Shown piece after piece: positions 1 through 6,123 of a stretch of DNA of 6,345 bases; the stretch's first letter is position 1; every line of letters starts with the position of its first letter. The DNA lies in assembly GCA_022361095.1 (NCBI GenBank), contig JAKSBO010000446.1:1-6345 (forward strand). Direction: 5' to 3'. A model generated the notes under the pieces. It saw only the letters and a list, made by a program, of their open reading frames with translations, was not told the DNA's origin and ran no database searches. The position numbers and the translations under genes are program-made. Source of the DNA: Desulfobacterales bacterium (lineage in GTDB: Bacteria > Desulfobacterota > Desulfobacteria > Desulfobacterales > Desulfobacteraceae).

Positions 1-1
1 A

Positions 2-1219
2 TCCAATGATGAGGTCGGCCAACTGACATGTTCATTTAATGAAATGGCAGACAGCATTCAAGAATACCTGACGGTCGTGGAGGACGCAAAAAAAACAACC
101 GAACGTGCCAATACGCGTCTAAAGCAGGAGATTCGTGAACGTAAAGCAGCCCAGATTGAACTCGCTTTGCATCGGGATCAGCTCGGGGAGATAGTCAAAA
201 AAAGAACGGCGCAGCTTGAGGCCCAGATTCAAGAACGCGAACGGGTAGAGGAGGGGTTGATGCAATCCGAGAAGATGGCGGCTTTAGGGCAGCTCATTGC
301 CAGTGTTGCCCATGAGATCAACACGCCCATGGGCGCCATTAAGTCTTCGGGAAGCAATATTCTGGATTTTCTTGAAACATTACAACAAGATATACCCACG
401 TTGGTGGAAAAACTGGACAGCCGCCATTTACCGCTTTTTTTCACGCTGTTGAATCAGTCCCCCCAAAAGACTGTGTTAAGAACCAGCCGGGAGGAGCGTA
501 AGATGGTCCGGTCACTTAATGAAAACCTAAGTGAGGCAGGCATTGAAAGCGGCCGGCAAATGGCCTTTTTCCTGGTTCAGATGAATGTGCATGACCGGTG
601 GGAAATGTTCAAGCCGATATTATTTCACCCCGAATCCGAATTTATCCTTGAGACTGCCTACAGTCTTCATTCCATTACCCGTAATACCAAAAATATTAAC
701 CAGGCTGTGGACAGGGTCAGCAAAATTATTTATGCTTTGAAATCGTATATTCACCAGAGTGATACCAATGAAAAAATAGAGACCGATATTATTGACAGCA
801 TCGAAACCGTATTGACCATTTACCACAATCAGATCAAACAAAATACCGAACTTGTCCGGGTGTATGACACGGTTGAATCCATACCCGGGTATCCGGATGA
901 ACTCAGCCAGGTGTGGACCAATCTAATATACAATGCCTTGCAGGCCATGGATTATAAAGGCGTCTTAACCATCCGGGTTAAAAATCTGGAAAACCATGTG
1001 CAAATTTGCGTTGCAGATACCGGCTGCGGCATTTTGGAAGAGAACAAACAAAAGATTTTTCAGCCTTTTTTTACCACCAAGAAGAGAGGTGAAGGCAATG
1101 GATTAGGCCTTGACATTGTGGCTAAAATCATCAAAAAACATGCGGGCCGGATTGAGCTGGAATCGGAAGTAGGAAAAGGAACAACGTTTACCATCTTACT
1201 TCCACGAAGTGAGGATTAA
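2..1219 (+). CDS. HAMP-containing sensor histidine kinase, 5' end missing
   Basis: This is the C-terminal 405 residues of a sensor kinase whose gene starts before the window. The frame is open from base 2, and residues before the Met codon at 44 read DEVGQLTCSFNEMADSI, the end of a HAMP domain, so that Met is internal and a membrane sensor part is presumably upstream. Numbered from Met44, a long charged coiled coil (about 12-75) leads to the H-box SVAHEINTP with phospho-acceptor H90. The second dimerisation helix (VSKIIYALKSY) comes only at about 225-235, so roughly 100 extra, mainly helical residues are inserted. The ATPase domain is complete: N-box NLIYNAL (293-299), G1 DTGCGI (325-330), F-box FQPFFTTK (339-346), G2 GNGLGL (351-356). 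It should autophosphorylate at the inner membrane and pass phosphate to the receivers encoded directly downstream. The ligand is unknown. Confidence 0.93.
   Translation, partial: SNDEVGQLTCSFNEMADSIQEYLTVVEDAKKTTERANTRLKQEIRERKAAQIELALHRDQLGEIVKKRTAQLEAQIQERERVEEGLMQSEKMAALGQLIASVAHEINTPMGAIKSSGSNILDFLETLQQDIPTLVEKLDSRHLPLFFTLLNQSPQKTVLRTSREERKMVRSLNENLSEAGIESGRQMAFFLVQMNVHDRWEMFKPILFHPESEFILETAYSLHSITRNTKNINQAVDRVSKIIYALKSYIHQSDTNEKIETDIIDSIETVLTIYHNQIKQNTELVRVYDTVESIPGYPDELSQVWTNLIYNALQAMDYKGVLTIRVKNLENHVQICVADTGCGILEENKQKIFQPFFTTKKRGEGNGLGLDIVAKIIKKHAGRIELESEVGKGTTFTILLPRSED
1211..1214 (+). promoter_or_regulatory. Ribosome binding site of the receiver gene
   Basis: GAGG lies 7 bases before the ATG at 1222, inside the last codons of the histidine kinase. 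It supports the ATG at 1222 as the start of the receiver protein. Confidence 0.6.
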
Positions 1220-1221
1220 CC

Positions 1222-1656
1222 ATGGTTGATACCAAAGACGGCCTTTTTTTGTGTGTTGACGACGAACAGATTGTTTTACATTCGTTACGGGATCAACTCT
1301 ATAAGCACTATGGCAAACAATATTTAATTGAAATTGCCGAAAGTGCCGAAGAGGGCCTGGAAATTTTAGATGAGTTCTCCCTGGACGGCTATACCCCTTT
1401 AATCGTTATTTCCGACTGGCTGATGCCTGGAATGAAGGGAGATGAATTTTTTATTCAGGTTCACCGCAGGTTTCCACATGTTATTAAAGTGATGCTGTCC
1501 GGACAGGTTGATCCCACGGCGGTACAGCGGGCCAGGGATGAAGGGGATATGTTTGAAATGATCAGCAAACCATGGGATGCAAAGGAACTGATTCGTTACA
1601 TAGACCGAGGGCTTGCGCAGTTTAAACGTACCGTATCAGGTAAATCATATGAATGA
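1222..1656 (+). CDS. Stand-alone response regulator receiver protein
   Basis: This 144-residue protein is a single receiver (REC) domain with no output domain. Visible landmarks are the acidic pair D13/D14 in CVDDE, the phospho-acceptor D65 in SDWLMPG, the switch residue S93 in MLSG, and K116 in SKPW. All catalytic residues are present, so it should accept phosphate. The KPW ending and MPGMKGDEF motif are common in receivers attached to HD-GYP or GGDEF outputs. Its ATG is 2 bases after the kinase stop and its last 8 bases overlap the next gene, so the three are almost certainly one operon. It probably acts in the cytoplasm as a phosphate shuttle, a phosphate sink, or a regulator by protein contact. 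Which of these applies cannot be read from the sequence. The family call is firm; the partner is inferred from position. Confidence 0.93.
   Translation: MVDTKDGLFLCVDDEQIVLHSLRDQLYKHYGKQYLIEIAESAEEGLEILDEFSLDGYTPLIVISDWLMPGMKGDEFFIQVHRRFPHVIKVMLSGQVDPTAVQRARDEGDMFEMISKPWDAKELIRYIDRGLAQFKRTVSGKSYE
1638..1641 (+). promoter_or_regulatory. Weak ribosome binding site deciding the diguanylate cyclase start
   Basis: AGGT ends 7 bases before the ATG at 1649, inside the end of the receiver gene. It favours ATG 1649 over the in-frame TTG at 1613, which would add 12 residues (from LRSLNVPYQVN) unlike any receiver domain N-terminus. Translation is probably also coupled to the preceding gene through the 8-base overlap. 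Confidence 0.5.
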
Positions 1657-2668
1657 AAATAATTCCTTAGAGACCGCCATCTTATGCGTAGATGATGAAC
1701 CCATTGTCACAGAAAGTCTTCGTTCCTTATTTTATAAGTCTTTAAAAGACGTCGCGGTGGTTGAAATTGCCCACAGTGCCGAAGAGGCCATGGAGGTCAT
1801 TGAGGCGCTTATAGATGAAGGGATTGAGCTTCGGGTGGTGATTTGCGATTATATTATGCCCGGTATCAAGGGGGATGAGTTGCTGATTAATATCCACAGC
1901 AAACTGCCCAAGGTTAAAAAGATTATGCTCACCGGTCAAAGCGATATTGACGGTATCCGGCAAGCCATCAATGAAGCTCAGCTTTACCGTTTTCTTGAAA
2001 AACCGTGGAGCAATGATGACATGATTTTGACCATCCAAAGTGCCCTGACCGCCTATGATCAGGAGACCCGTCTTGAAAAGCAGAATCGTCAGTTAAAAAT
2101 GCTTAACCAAAAGCTTGAGGCAAAGGTGCGGGAAAGAACCCGTGAACTGGAACAAAAAAATCTGGAATTGGAGCGGCTGGCCACCTTTGATCAGCTCACC
2201 GGCCTGGTCAACCGGACCAAACTTGACGAAGTGCTTAGGGCTGAATTAATCCGGTCCAACCGGTATGGTAACGCGCTTGGTTTGATTATGCTGGATATTG
2301 ATCATTTTAAAAAAGTCAATGATACCCATGGCCATCAGGTTGGAGATAACGTACTTCAATTGTTTGCCGAGCAGCTCCGGCATGGGGTGCGTGATGCGGA
2401 TGTCCCCGGGCGCTGGGGCGGAGAAGAGTTTTTAATTATCTGTCCGGAGTCGGGCCTGCATGGGGTTGAAACATTGGCCCAGGCCCTGCGGAAACGTATC
2501 CAGAACCATGAAATTAAAGGCGTGGGTAAACAAACCGCCAGCTTTGGGGTGACGGTATTTGAAAAGAAAGACACGATTACAAGCATTATCAAAAGAGCCG
2601 ACAAGGCATTGTACATGGCCAAAGCGGCTGGACGAAACCGGGTGGAGTCTGTGGTTGCAGGCGGTTGA
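1649..2668 (+). CDS. REC-GGDEF response regulator, diguanylate cyclase
   Basis: This 339-residue protein should make cyclic di-GMP from two GTP when its receiver is phosphorylated. The REC domain (about 8-130) has D15/D16 in CVDDE, phospho-acceptor D67 in CDYIMPG, T95 in MLTG and K118 in EKPW. A coiled coil (about 140-178, rich in Glu, Lys and Arg) joins it to the GGDEF domain (about 180-335). That domain shows FDQLTGLVNR at its start, metal and nucleotide residues in LDIDHFKKVNDTHGH, the active-site signature GGEEF (257-261), and an RDAD motif (248-251) five residues earlier that fits the inhibitory I-site. It therefore looks active and feedback-inhibited. The arrangement matches single-receiver, coiled-coil cyclases of the WspR type. 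I chose ATG 1649, which overlaps the receiver gene by 8 bases. The kinase two genes upstream is its likely activator. What the cyclic di-GMP controls is not shown here. Confidence 0.94.
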   Translation: MNENNSLETAILCVDDEPIVTESLRSLFYKSLKDVAVVEIAHSAEEAMEVIEALIDEGIELRVVICDYIMPGIKGDELLINIHSKLPKVKKIMLTGQSDIDGIRQAINEAQLYRFLEKPWSNDDMILTIQSALTAYDQETRLEKQNRQLKMLNQKLEAKVRERTRELEQKNLELERLATFDQLTGLVNRTKLDEVLRAELIRSNRYGNALGLIMLDIDHFKKVNDTHGHQVGDNVLQLFAEQLRHGVRDADVPGRWGGEEFLIICPESGLHGVETLAQALRKRIQNHEIKGVGKQTASFGVTVFEKKDTITSIIKRADKALYMAKAAGRNRVESVVAGG

Positions 2669-2745
2669 TTTTTAAATTTTAGCCTAAATGCAGCCCTATC
2701 TAAGACTGTGTTTGGACGAAAATTTACCCATGTACAAAACGCAGG

Positions 2746-2778
2746 TAAGGCCCAATGGTTTTAAACCATTGGGCCTTA
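2746..2778. terminator. Long perfect hairpin between convergent operons, probable bidirectional terminator
   Basis: The two arms, TAAGGCCCAATGGTTT and its reverse complement, are a perfect 16-base match around base 2762, giving about 13-14 usable pairs with a small T/A-rich loop. The centre is 94 bases past the diguanylate cyclase stop and 91 bases past the ahbD stop, essentially the midpoint between the two converging operons. That position fits a shared terminator. Against it, neither side has a clear run of T residues after the stem (GCTTAACATAG on one strand, CCTGCGTTTTG on the other). It may instead serve as a 3'-end stabiliser or work with Rho. A dispersed palindromic repeat is another possibility. 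Confidence 0.6.
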
Positions 2779-2810
2779 GCTTAACATAGTATATGAGTCA
2801 AGGAACAAGT

Positions 2811-2833
2811 AATTTCATGTGTTTTATGAAATT
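2811..2833 (-). other. AT-rich hairpin in the ahbD 3' untranslated region
   Basis: AATTTCAT and ATGAAATT form an 8-base inverted repeat with a 7-base spacer, 20 bases beyond the ahbD stop. The stem is mostly A-T and would be weak. It could help protect or end the ahbD transcript, or be chance in an AT-rich spacer. Confidence 0.3.
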
Positions 2834-2852
2834 TGCGAGCCCTTTACTGTAT

Positions 2853-3956
2853 CTAACCCCGGGCCGGCTGGTATGTGCACAAAGGTTCCGGGGCCATGTA
2901 ATCGTTCGTGGCTTCATATGCCCTGGCCCGGCATCCGCCGCACACCTGTTTGTATTCACACAGTCCGCATTTGGGCTCAAGGTTATTGAAATCCCGCAAT
3001 TTATTGAATACGGGGGAATTTTCCCACACATCCTTAAAGTGCTGGGTTTTGATGTCCCCACAGGTGACGTCTAGAAAACCGCAGGTCTGTACCCGGCCCA
3101 CATGGGAGATGAAGCAAAAGCCGGTCCCTGCAAGACAGCCCCGCGTGACCGCATCAAGCCCATGGGTTTCAAACGTAACCTTTTTACCCTCTGCCTTGGC
3201 GCGTTGGCGCAAAATGCGGTAATAGTGGGGGGCACAGGTGGCTTTCAACTGCAAAGATGTTTTGTCCCGCTGGTCGTAAAACCAGTTCAGGGTCTCTTCG
3301 TACTCTTTTGCGTCAATGGCCGTATCCACGATGTATTTTCCCCGGCCTGTGGGTACCAGAAGGAAAATGTGATGGGCCGCAGCCCCTAGAGATTCTGCCA
3401 GGGCAAGGATGTCGGGAATTTCATTAAGATTGGTTTTTGTGATAACGGTATTGATCTGGACTTCCAATCCTAAGGCTTTGGCTGTGTTTATGCCGTTTAC
3501 TGCCCCGTCAAAGGCGCCTTCAAGCCCTCTGAATGCGTCATGGGAGGCGGCAGTGGCGCCGTCCAAACTTACGGAGATACGCTTGATACCGCTTTCTATA
3601 AGGCGTGCTACATTCTCTTCATTGAGCAGGGTGCCGTTGGGGGCCATGACCATGCGCAGGCCTATTTTGTCACCATAGGCGGCAATATCAAAGATATCAT
3701 CCCTGAGCAGCGGTTCGCCCCCGGTGAGAATGATGATGGGCTGACCCACTTCTCTGATCTGGTCCAAAAGTTTGAAGGACGCTTCGGTGGTCAGTTCGTT
3801 GTCATATACATGGTCTTCGGCTGCAGCCCGGCAATGCTTGCAGGTCAGGTTGCATCGGCGGGTTGTCTCCCAGGCCACAAGACGCAGGGTGTTGTTTTTG
3901 CCGGTGCCCCGGGGGGCGCCGTGTTTCGGGGGGTGGGTTCCGTGGGGATGTGCCAT
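2853..3956 (-). CDS. ahbD: AhbD, radical SAM haem b synthase
   Basis: This 367-residue protein is the last enzyme of the siroheme-dependent pathway. It converts Fe-coproporphyrin III to haem b by oxidative decarboxylation of two propionates. The radical SAM core has the cluster motif CNLTCKHC (C35, C39, C42) and GGEP (79-82). The C-terminal SPASM/twitch region is rich in cysteines: C274, C281, C292, C299, then CxxC-x5-CGGC (C330, C333, C339, C342) and C360, fitting auxiliary Fe-S binding. The N-terminus MAHPHGTHPPKHG is unusually rich in His and Pro. The ATG overlaps the hemB stop by one base (TGATG), with AAGGGAG 11 bases upstream. The ahbC-hemB-ahbD order, which I recall from Desulfovibrio, separates it from relatives such as NirJ or peptide-modifying SPASM enzymes. 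The assignment rests on family recognition plus context. Confidence 0.9.
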   Translation of the reverse strand: MAHPHGTHPPKHGAPRGTGKNNTLRLVAWETTRRCNLTCKHCRAAAEDHVYDNELTTEASFKLLDQIREVGQPIIILTGGEPLLRDDIFDIAAYGDKIGLRMVMAPNGTLLNEENVARLIESGIKRISVSLDGATAASHDAFRGLEGAFDGAVNGINTAKALGLEVQINTVITKTNLNEIPDILALAESLGAAAHHIFLLVPTGRGKYIVDTAIDAKEYEETLNWFYDQRDKTSLQLKATCAPHYYRILRQRAKAEGKKVTFETHGLDAVTRGCLAGTGFCFISHVGRVQTCGFLDVTCGDIKTQHFKDVWENSPVFNKLRDFNNLEPKCGLCEYKQVCGGCRARAYEATNDYMAPEPLCTYQPARG

Positions 3957-4933
3957 CAGCTTGTCAACTCCCTTGCCACGTCTATGGCTGCGTAGGTCAT
4001 AATAATATCGGCTCCGGCCCGTTTTATGGAAAGAAGGGTTTCCATGATCATGGCTTTACCGTCCACCCAGCCCATTATTTCAGCCGCTTTAACGATAGAG
4101 TATTCTCCGGATACGTTATATGCGGCCACAGGCAGGTCGATCTCTTCTCTGACCCGGTAAATGATGTCCAGGTAGGAGAGTGCCGGTTTTACCATGATAA
4201 TGTCCGCACCTTCTTCAATGTCCATGGTGGCTTCCCTGATCGCTTCAAGGGAATTGGCCGGGTCCATCTGGTAGGTTTTGCGGTTCCCGAACTGGGGTGC
4301 GGATTCCGCAGCTTCCCTGAAGGGACCGTAAAAAGCCGATGCGTACTTCACTGCATAGGACATGATGGGCACATTGGAAAAACCTTCGTCATCCAGTATA
4401 CCTCTTATTTCTGCCACGCGGCCGTCCATCATGTCGGAAGGTGCTACCATGTCTGCTCCGGCCTGCACATGGGACAGCGCCGTTTTTGCGAGCAGATCCA
4501 GGGTGGCGTCATTGTCAACGGTGCCGTTATCCATCACCATACCGCAATGACCGTGGTCGGTGTATTCACACAAACAGACATCAGTGATCACGGTCAGGTC
4601 AGGCACCTGCTCCTTAACGGCCGTCACGGCTTTTTGGACAATACCGTCATGGGCGTAGGCCTGGGTGCCAAGGCCGTCTTTTGTATCGGGAATACCGAAG
4701 AGCATGATGCCCGGAATGCCTTCGTCTTTGGCTTGCTTTGCCGTGGTGACAATGTGGTCGACAGAGAGCTGAAACTGTCCGGGCATGGAATTGATGGGCT
4801 TTTTAACGGATTTGCCTTCCACCGCAAACAGGGGAAGAACCAGATCGTCCCTGGACAGTTTCGTTTCCCGGATCATGCGCCGGAAATTGGCCGTGGCACG
4901 CATGCGCCTGCCTCTGTATTCGGGGAACAGCAT
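3956..4933 (-). CDS. hemB: HemB, porphobilinogen synthase (5-aminolaevulinate dehydratase)
   Basis: This 325-residue protein, the usual family length, condenses two 5-aminolaevulinate molecules to porphobilinogen, the first pyrrole of all tetrapyrroles (siroheme, haem, cobalamin). The family start FPEYRGRRMRA is followed by the zinc-site motif DVCLCEYTDHGHC (C120, C122, C130), so it is the cysteine-rich zinc type. The two Schiff-base lysines are K196 in SYAVKYASAFYGPFR and K249 in MVKPALSYLD. The conserved glycine-rich YNVSGEY (272-278) is intact. It sits between the two radical SAM haem genes with one-base overlaps on both sides, so the operon couples an early step to the final steps of haem synthesis. 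The start at 4933 has a strong AAGGAG site. It is cytoplasmic and probably octameric by family. No unusual feature was seen. Confidence 0.97.
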   Translation of the reverse strand: MLFPEYRGRRMRATANFRRMIRETKLSRDDLVLPLFAVEGKSVKKPINSMPGQFQLSVDHIVTTAKQAKDEGIPGIMLFGIPDTKDGLGTQAYAHDGIVQKAVTAVKEQVPDLTVITDVCLCEYTDHGHCGMVMDNGTVDNDATLDLLAKTALSHVQAGADMVAPSDMMDGRVAEIRGILDDEGFSNVPIMSYAVKYASAFYGPFREAAESAPQFGNRKTYQMDPANSLEAIREATMDIEEGADIIMVKPALSYLDIIYRVREEIDLPVAAYNVSGEYSIVKAAEIMGWVDGKAMIMETLLSIKRAGADIIMTYAAIDVARELTS

Positions 4934-6123
4934 CAGACGTTCTCCTTTTTGATCTCTTCATCCGTCAGATAACAGGCCGGATCTGAATCCCAGGGGTCTC
5001 CTGCAACGGACTCGGCTCTGGCCCTGAAGTTGCCGGCACAGATGTCCAGCCAACGGCACTGGGCGCATCTGCCTTTGACGTGTTTTTTCTTCTCTTTCAT
5101 TTTCATCAAAAATTCGTTTTCGGAATCTGTCCAGATTTTGCTGAAAGGTTTGTCCTTGATGTTGCCGAAACTGATTTCCCGCCAGAACTGGTCCGGATGG
5201 ACTTCTCCATCCCAGGAGATGCAGCCGATCCCGCGGCCTGAGTTATTGCCTTCATTCATCTCAAGCAGTTCAAGCACTTCCGCAGCCCGTTCGGTATCTT
5301 CTTTAAGCAGGCGCTGGTAAAGGTAAGGCCCGTCCGCATGGTTGTCCACGGTGAGGATCTCTTTGGGTTTGTTGCGGTCGTGAAGGTCCCTTGTGCGGTC
5401 CATGATCAAATCAAGTATTTTACGGGTCTCTTCGTGGGTTAAATCTTCCTTGGCAATTTCCTGTCCGCGGCCTGAGTAGACCAGGTGGTAGAAACAGGCC
5501 CTTGGGATTTTTTTCTCTTCCAGCAAATCAAAAATGCCCGGGATGTCGTTGACGTTTCTCTTATTAATGGTAAACCGCAACCCCACCTTAATGCCTGCTT
5601 CCTGACAGTTGTCAACGGCCTGCAATGCTTTTTTATATGCACCGGGAACGCCCCTGAACATGTCATGGGTGGTTTCAAGTCCGTCCAGGCTGATTCCCAC
5701 ATAGGAGAGTCCCACCTCTTTGAGCTGTTTGGCCTTCTCCTTGGTGATCAAGGTGCCGTTGGTGGAGATAACGGCGCGCATGCCCTTGGACACGGCATAC
5801 CGGGCATATTCCACAAGGCGTGGATGCATCAGCGGTTCACCGCCGGAAAACAGCAGTACCGGTACGCCGAACGCTGCCAGATCATCCATCATGGCAATAC
5901 TTTGTTCGTGGGTCAGTTCATTGTCATAATCAATATTTTCAGACTGGGCATAGCAGTGAACGCACTTCAGGTTGCATCTCCGGGTCATATTCCAGACCAC
6001 CACCGGCTTTTTGTCTTTTGAGAACTGAAGCAGATGAGAGGGTAGTTTGCCAGAATGCCTTGAATAGCGTAAGGTATCCGAGGGTTCTACTGTGGCGCAG
6101 TAAAGTTTTGAAATTCCAATCAT
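4933..6123 (-). CDS. ahbC: AhbC, radical SAM 12,18-didecarboxysiroheme deacetylase
   Basis: This 396-residue protein removes the two acetate side chains of 12,18-didecarboxysiroheme to give Fe-coproporphyrin III, the substrate of AhbD. The start MIGISKLYCATVEPSDTLRY is typical of the family as I recall it. The radical SAM motif is CNLKCVHC (C50, C54, C57), with GGEP at 94-97. The C-terminal SPASM/twitch region has C301 in GIGCISWDGEVHP, then CAQC-x5-CAGN (C353, C356, C362) and C384. Where AhbD has CGGC, this protein has CAGN, so one cysteine is absent. The ATG overlaps the stop of the upstream gene as ATGA, with a weak AAGAG 5 bases before it. NirJ, the haem d1 enzyme, is the closest alternative. 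The shared operon with hemB and ahbD and the N-terminal sequence argue for AhbC. Confidence 0.9.
   Translation of the reverse strand: MIGISKLYCATVEPSDTLRYSRHSGKLPSHLLQFSKDKKPVVVWNMTRRCNLKCVHCYAQSENIDYDNELTHEQSIAMMDDLAAFGVPVLLFSGGEPLMHPRLVEYARYAVSKGMRAVISTNGTLITKEKAKQLKEVGLSYVGISLDGLETTHDMFRGVPGAYKKALQAVDNCQEAGIKVGLRFTINKRNVNDIPGIFDLLEEKKIPRACFYHLVYSGRGQEIAKEDLTHEETRKILDLIMDRTRDLHDRNKPKEILTVDNHADGPYLYQRLLKEDTERAAEVLELLEMNEGNNSGRGIGCISWDGEVHPDQFWREISFGNIKDKPFSKIWTDSENEFLMKMKEKKKHVKGRCAQCRWLDICAGNFRARAESVAGDPWDSDPACYLTDEEIKKENV
4942..4947 (-). promoter_or_regulatory. Strong ribosome binding site of hemB
   Basis: AAGGAG stands 8 bases before the hemB ATG, within the last codons of ahbC. It is the best Shine-Dalgarno match of the three haem genes and fixes the hemB start in the TGATG stop/start overlap. 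Confidence 0.75.

Noticed and set aside
44..46. Met codon at 44 as the true start of the histidine kinase
   Set aside because: The frame is open before it and encodes the conserved end of a HAMP domain, so the codon is internal.
1613..1648. TTG at 1613 as start of the REC-GGDEF protein
   Set aside because: It would add 12 residues with no receiver similarity. ATG 1649 has a nearby AGG site and the expected N-terminal length.
2793..3074. Possible small + strand gene starting in the intergenic spacer
   Set aside because: Most of it is antisense to the cysteine-rich end of ahbD, and it has no clear ribosome site.
2853..3956. AhbD as a peptide-modifying SPASM maturase with a nearby precursor peptide
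   Set aside because: No small precursor gene is present next to it, and the hemB/ahbC context and sequence fit haem synthesis.
3863..4972. A 369-codon open frame on the + strand, antisense to hemB and ahbD
   Set aside because: Its translation is rich in His, Cys and Gly with no domain pattern, and it lies opposite two firmly identified genes. It is a codon-bias shadow.
5485..6021. A 178-codon open frame on the + strand, antisense to ahbC
   Set aside because: It lies fully opposite a well-supported radical SAM gene, and its product has no recognisable motif.
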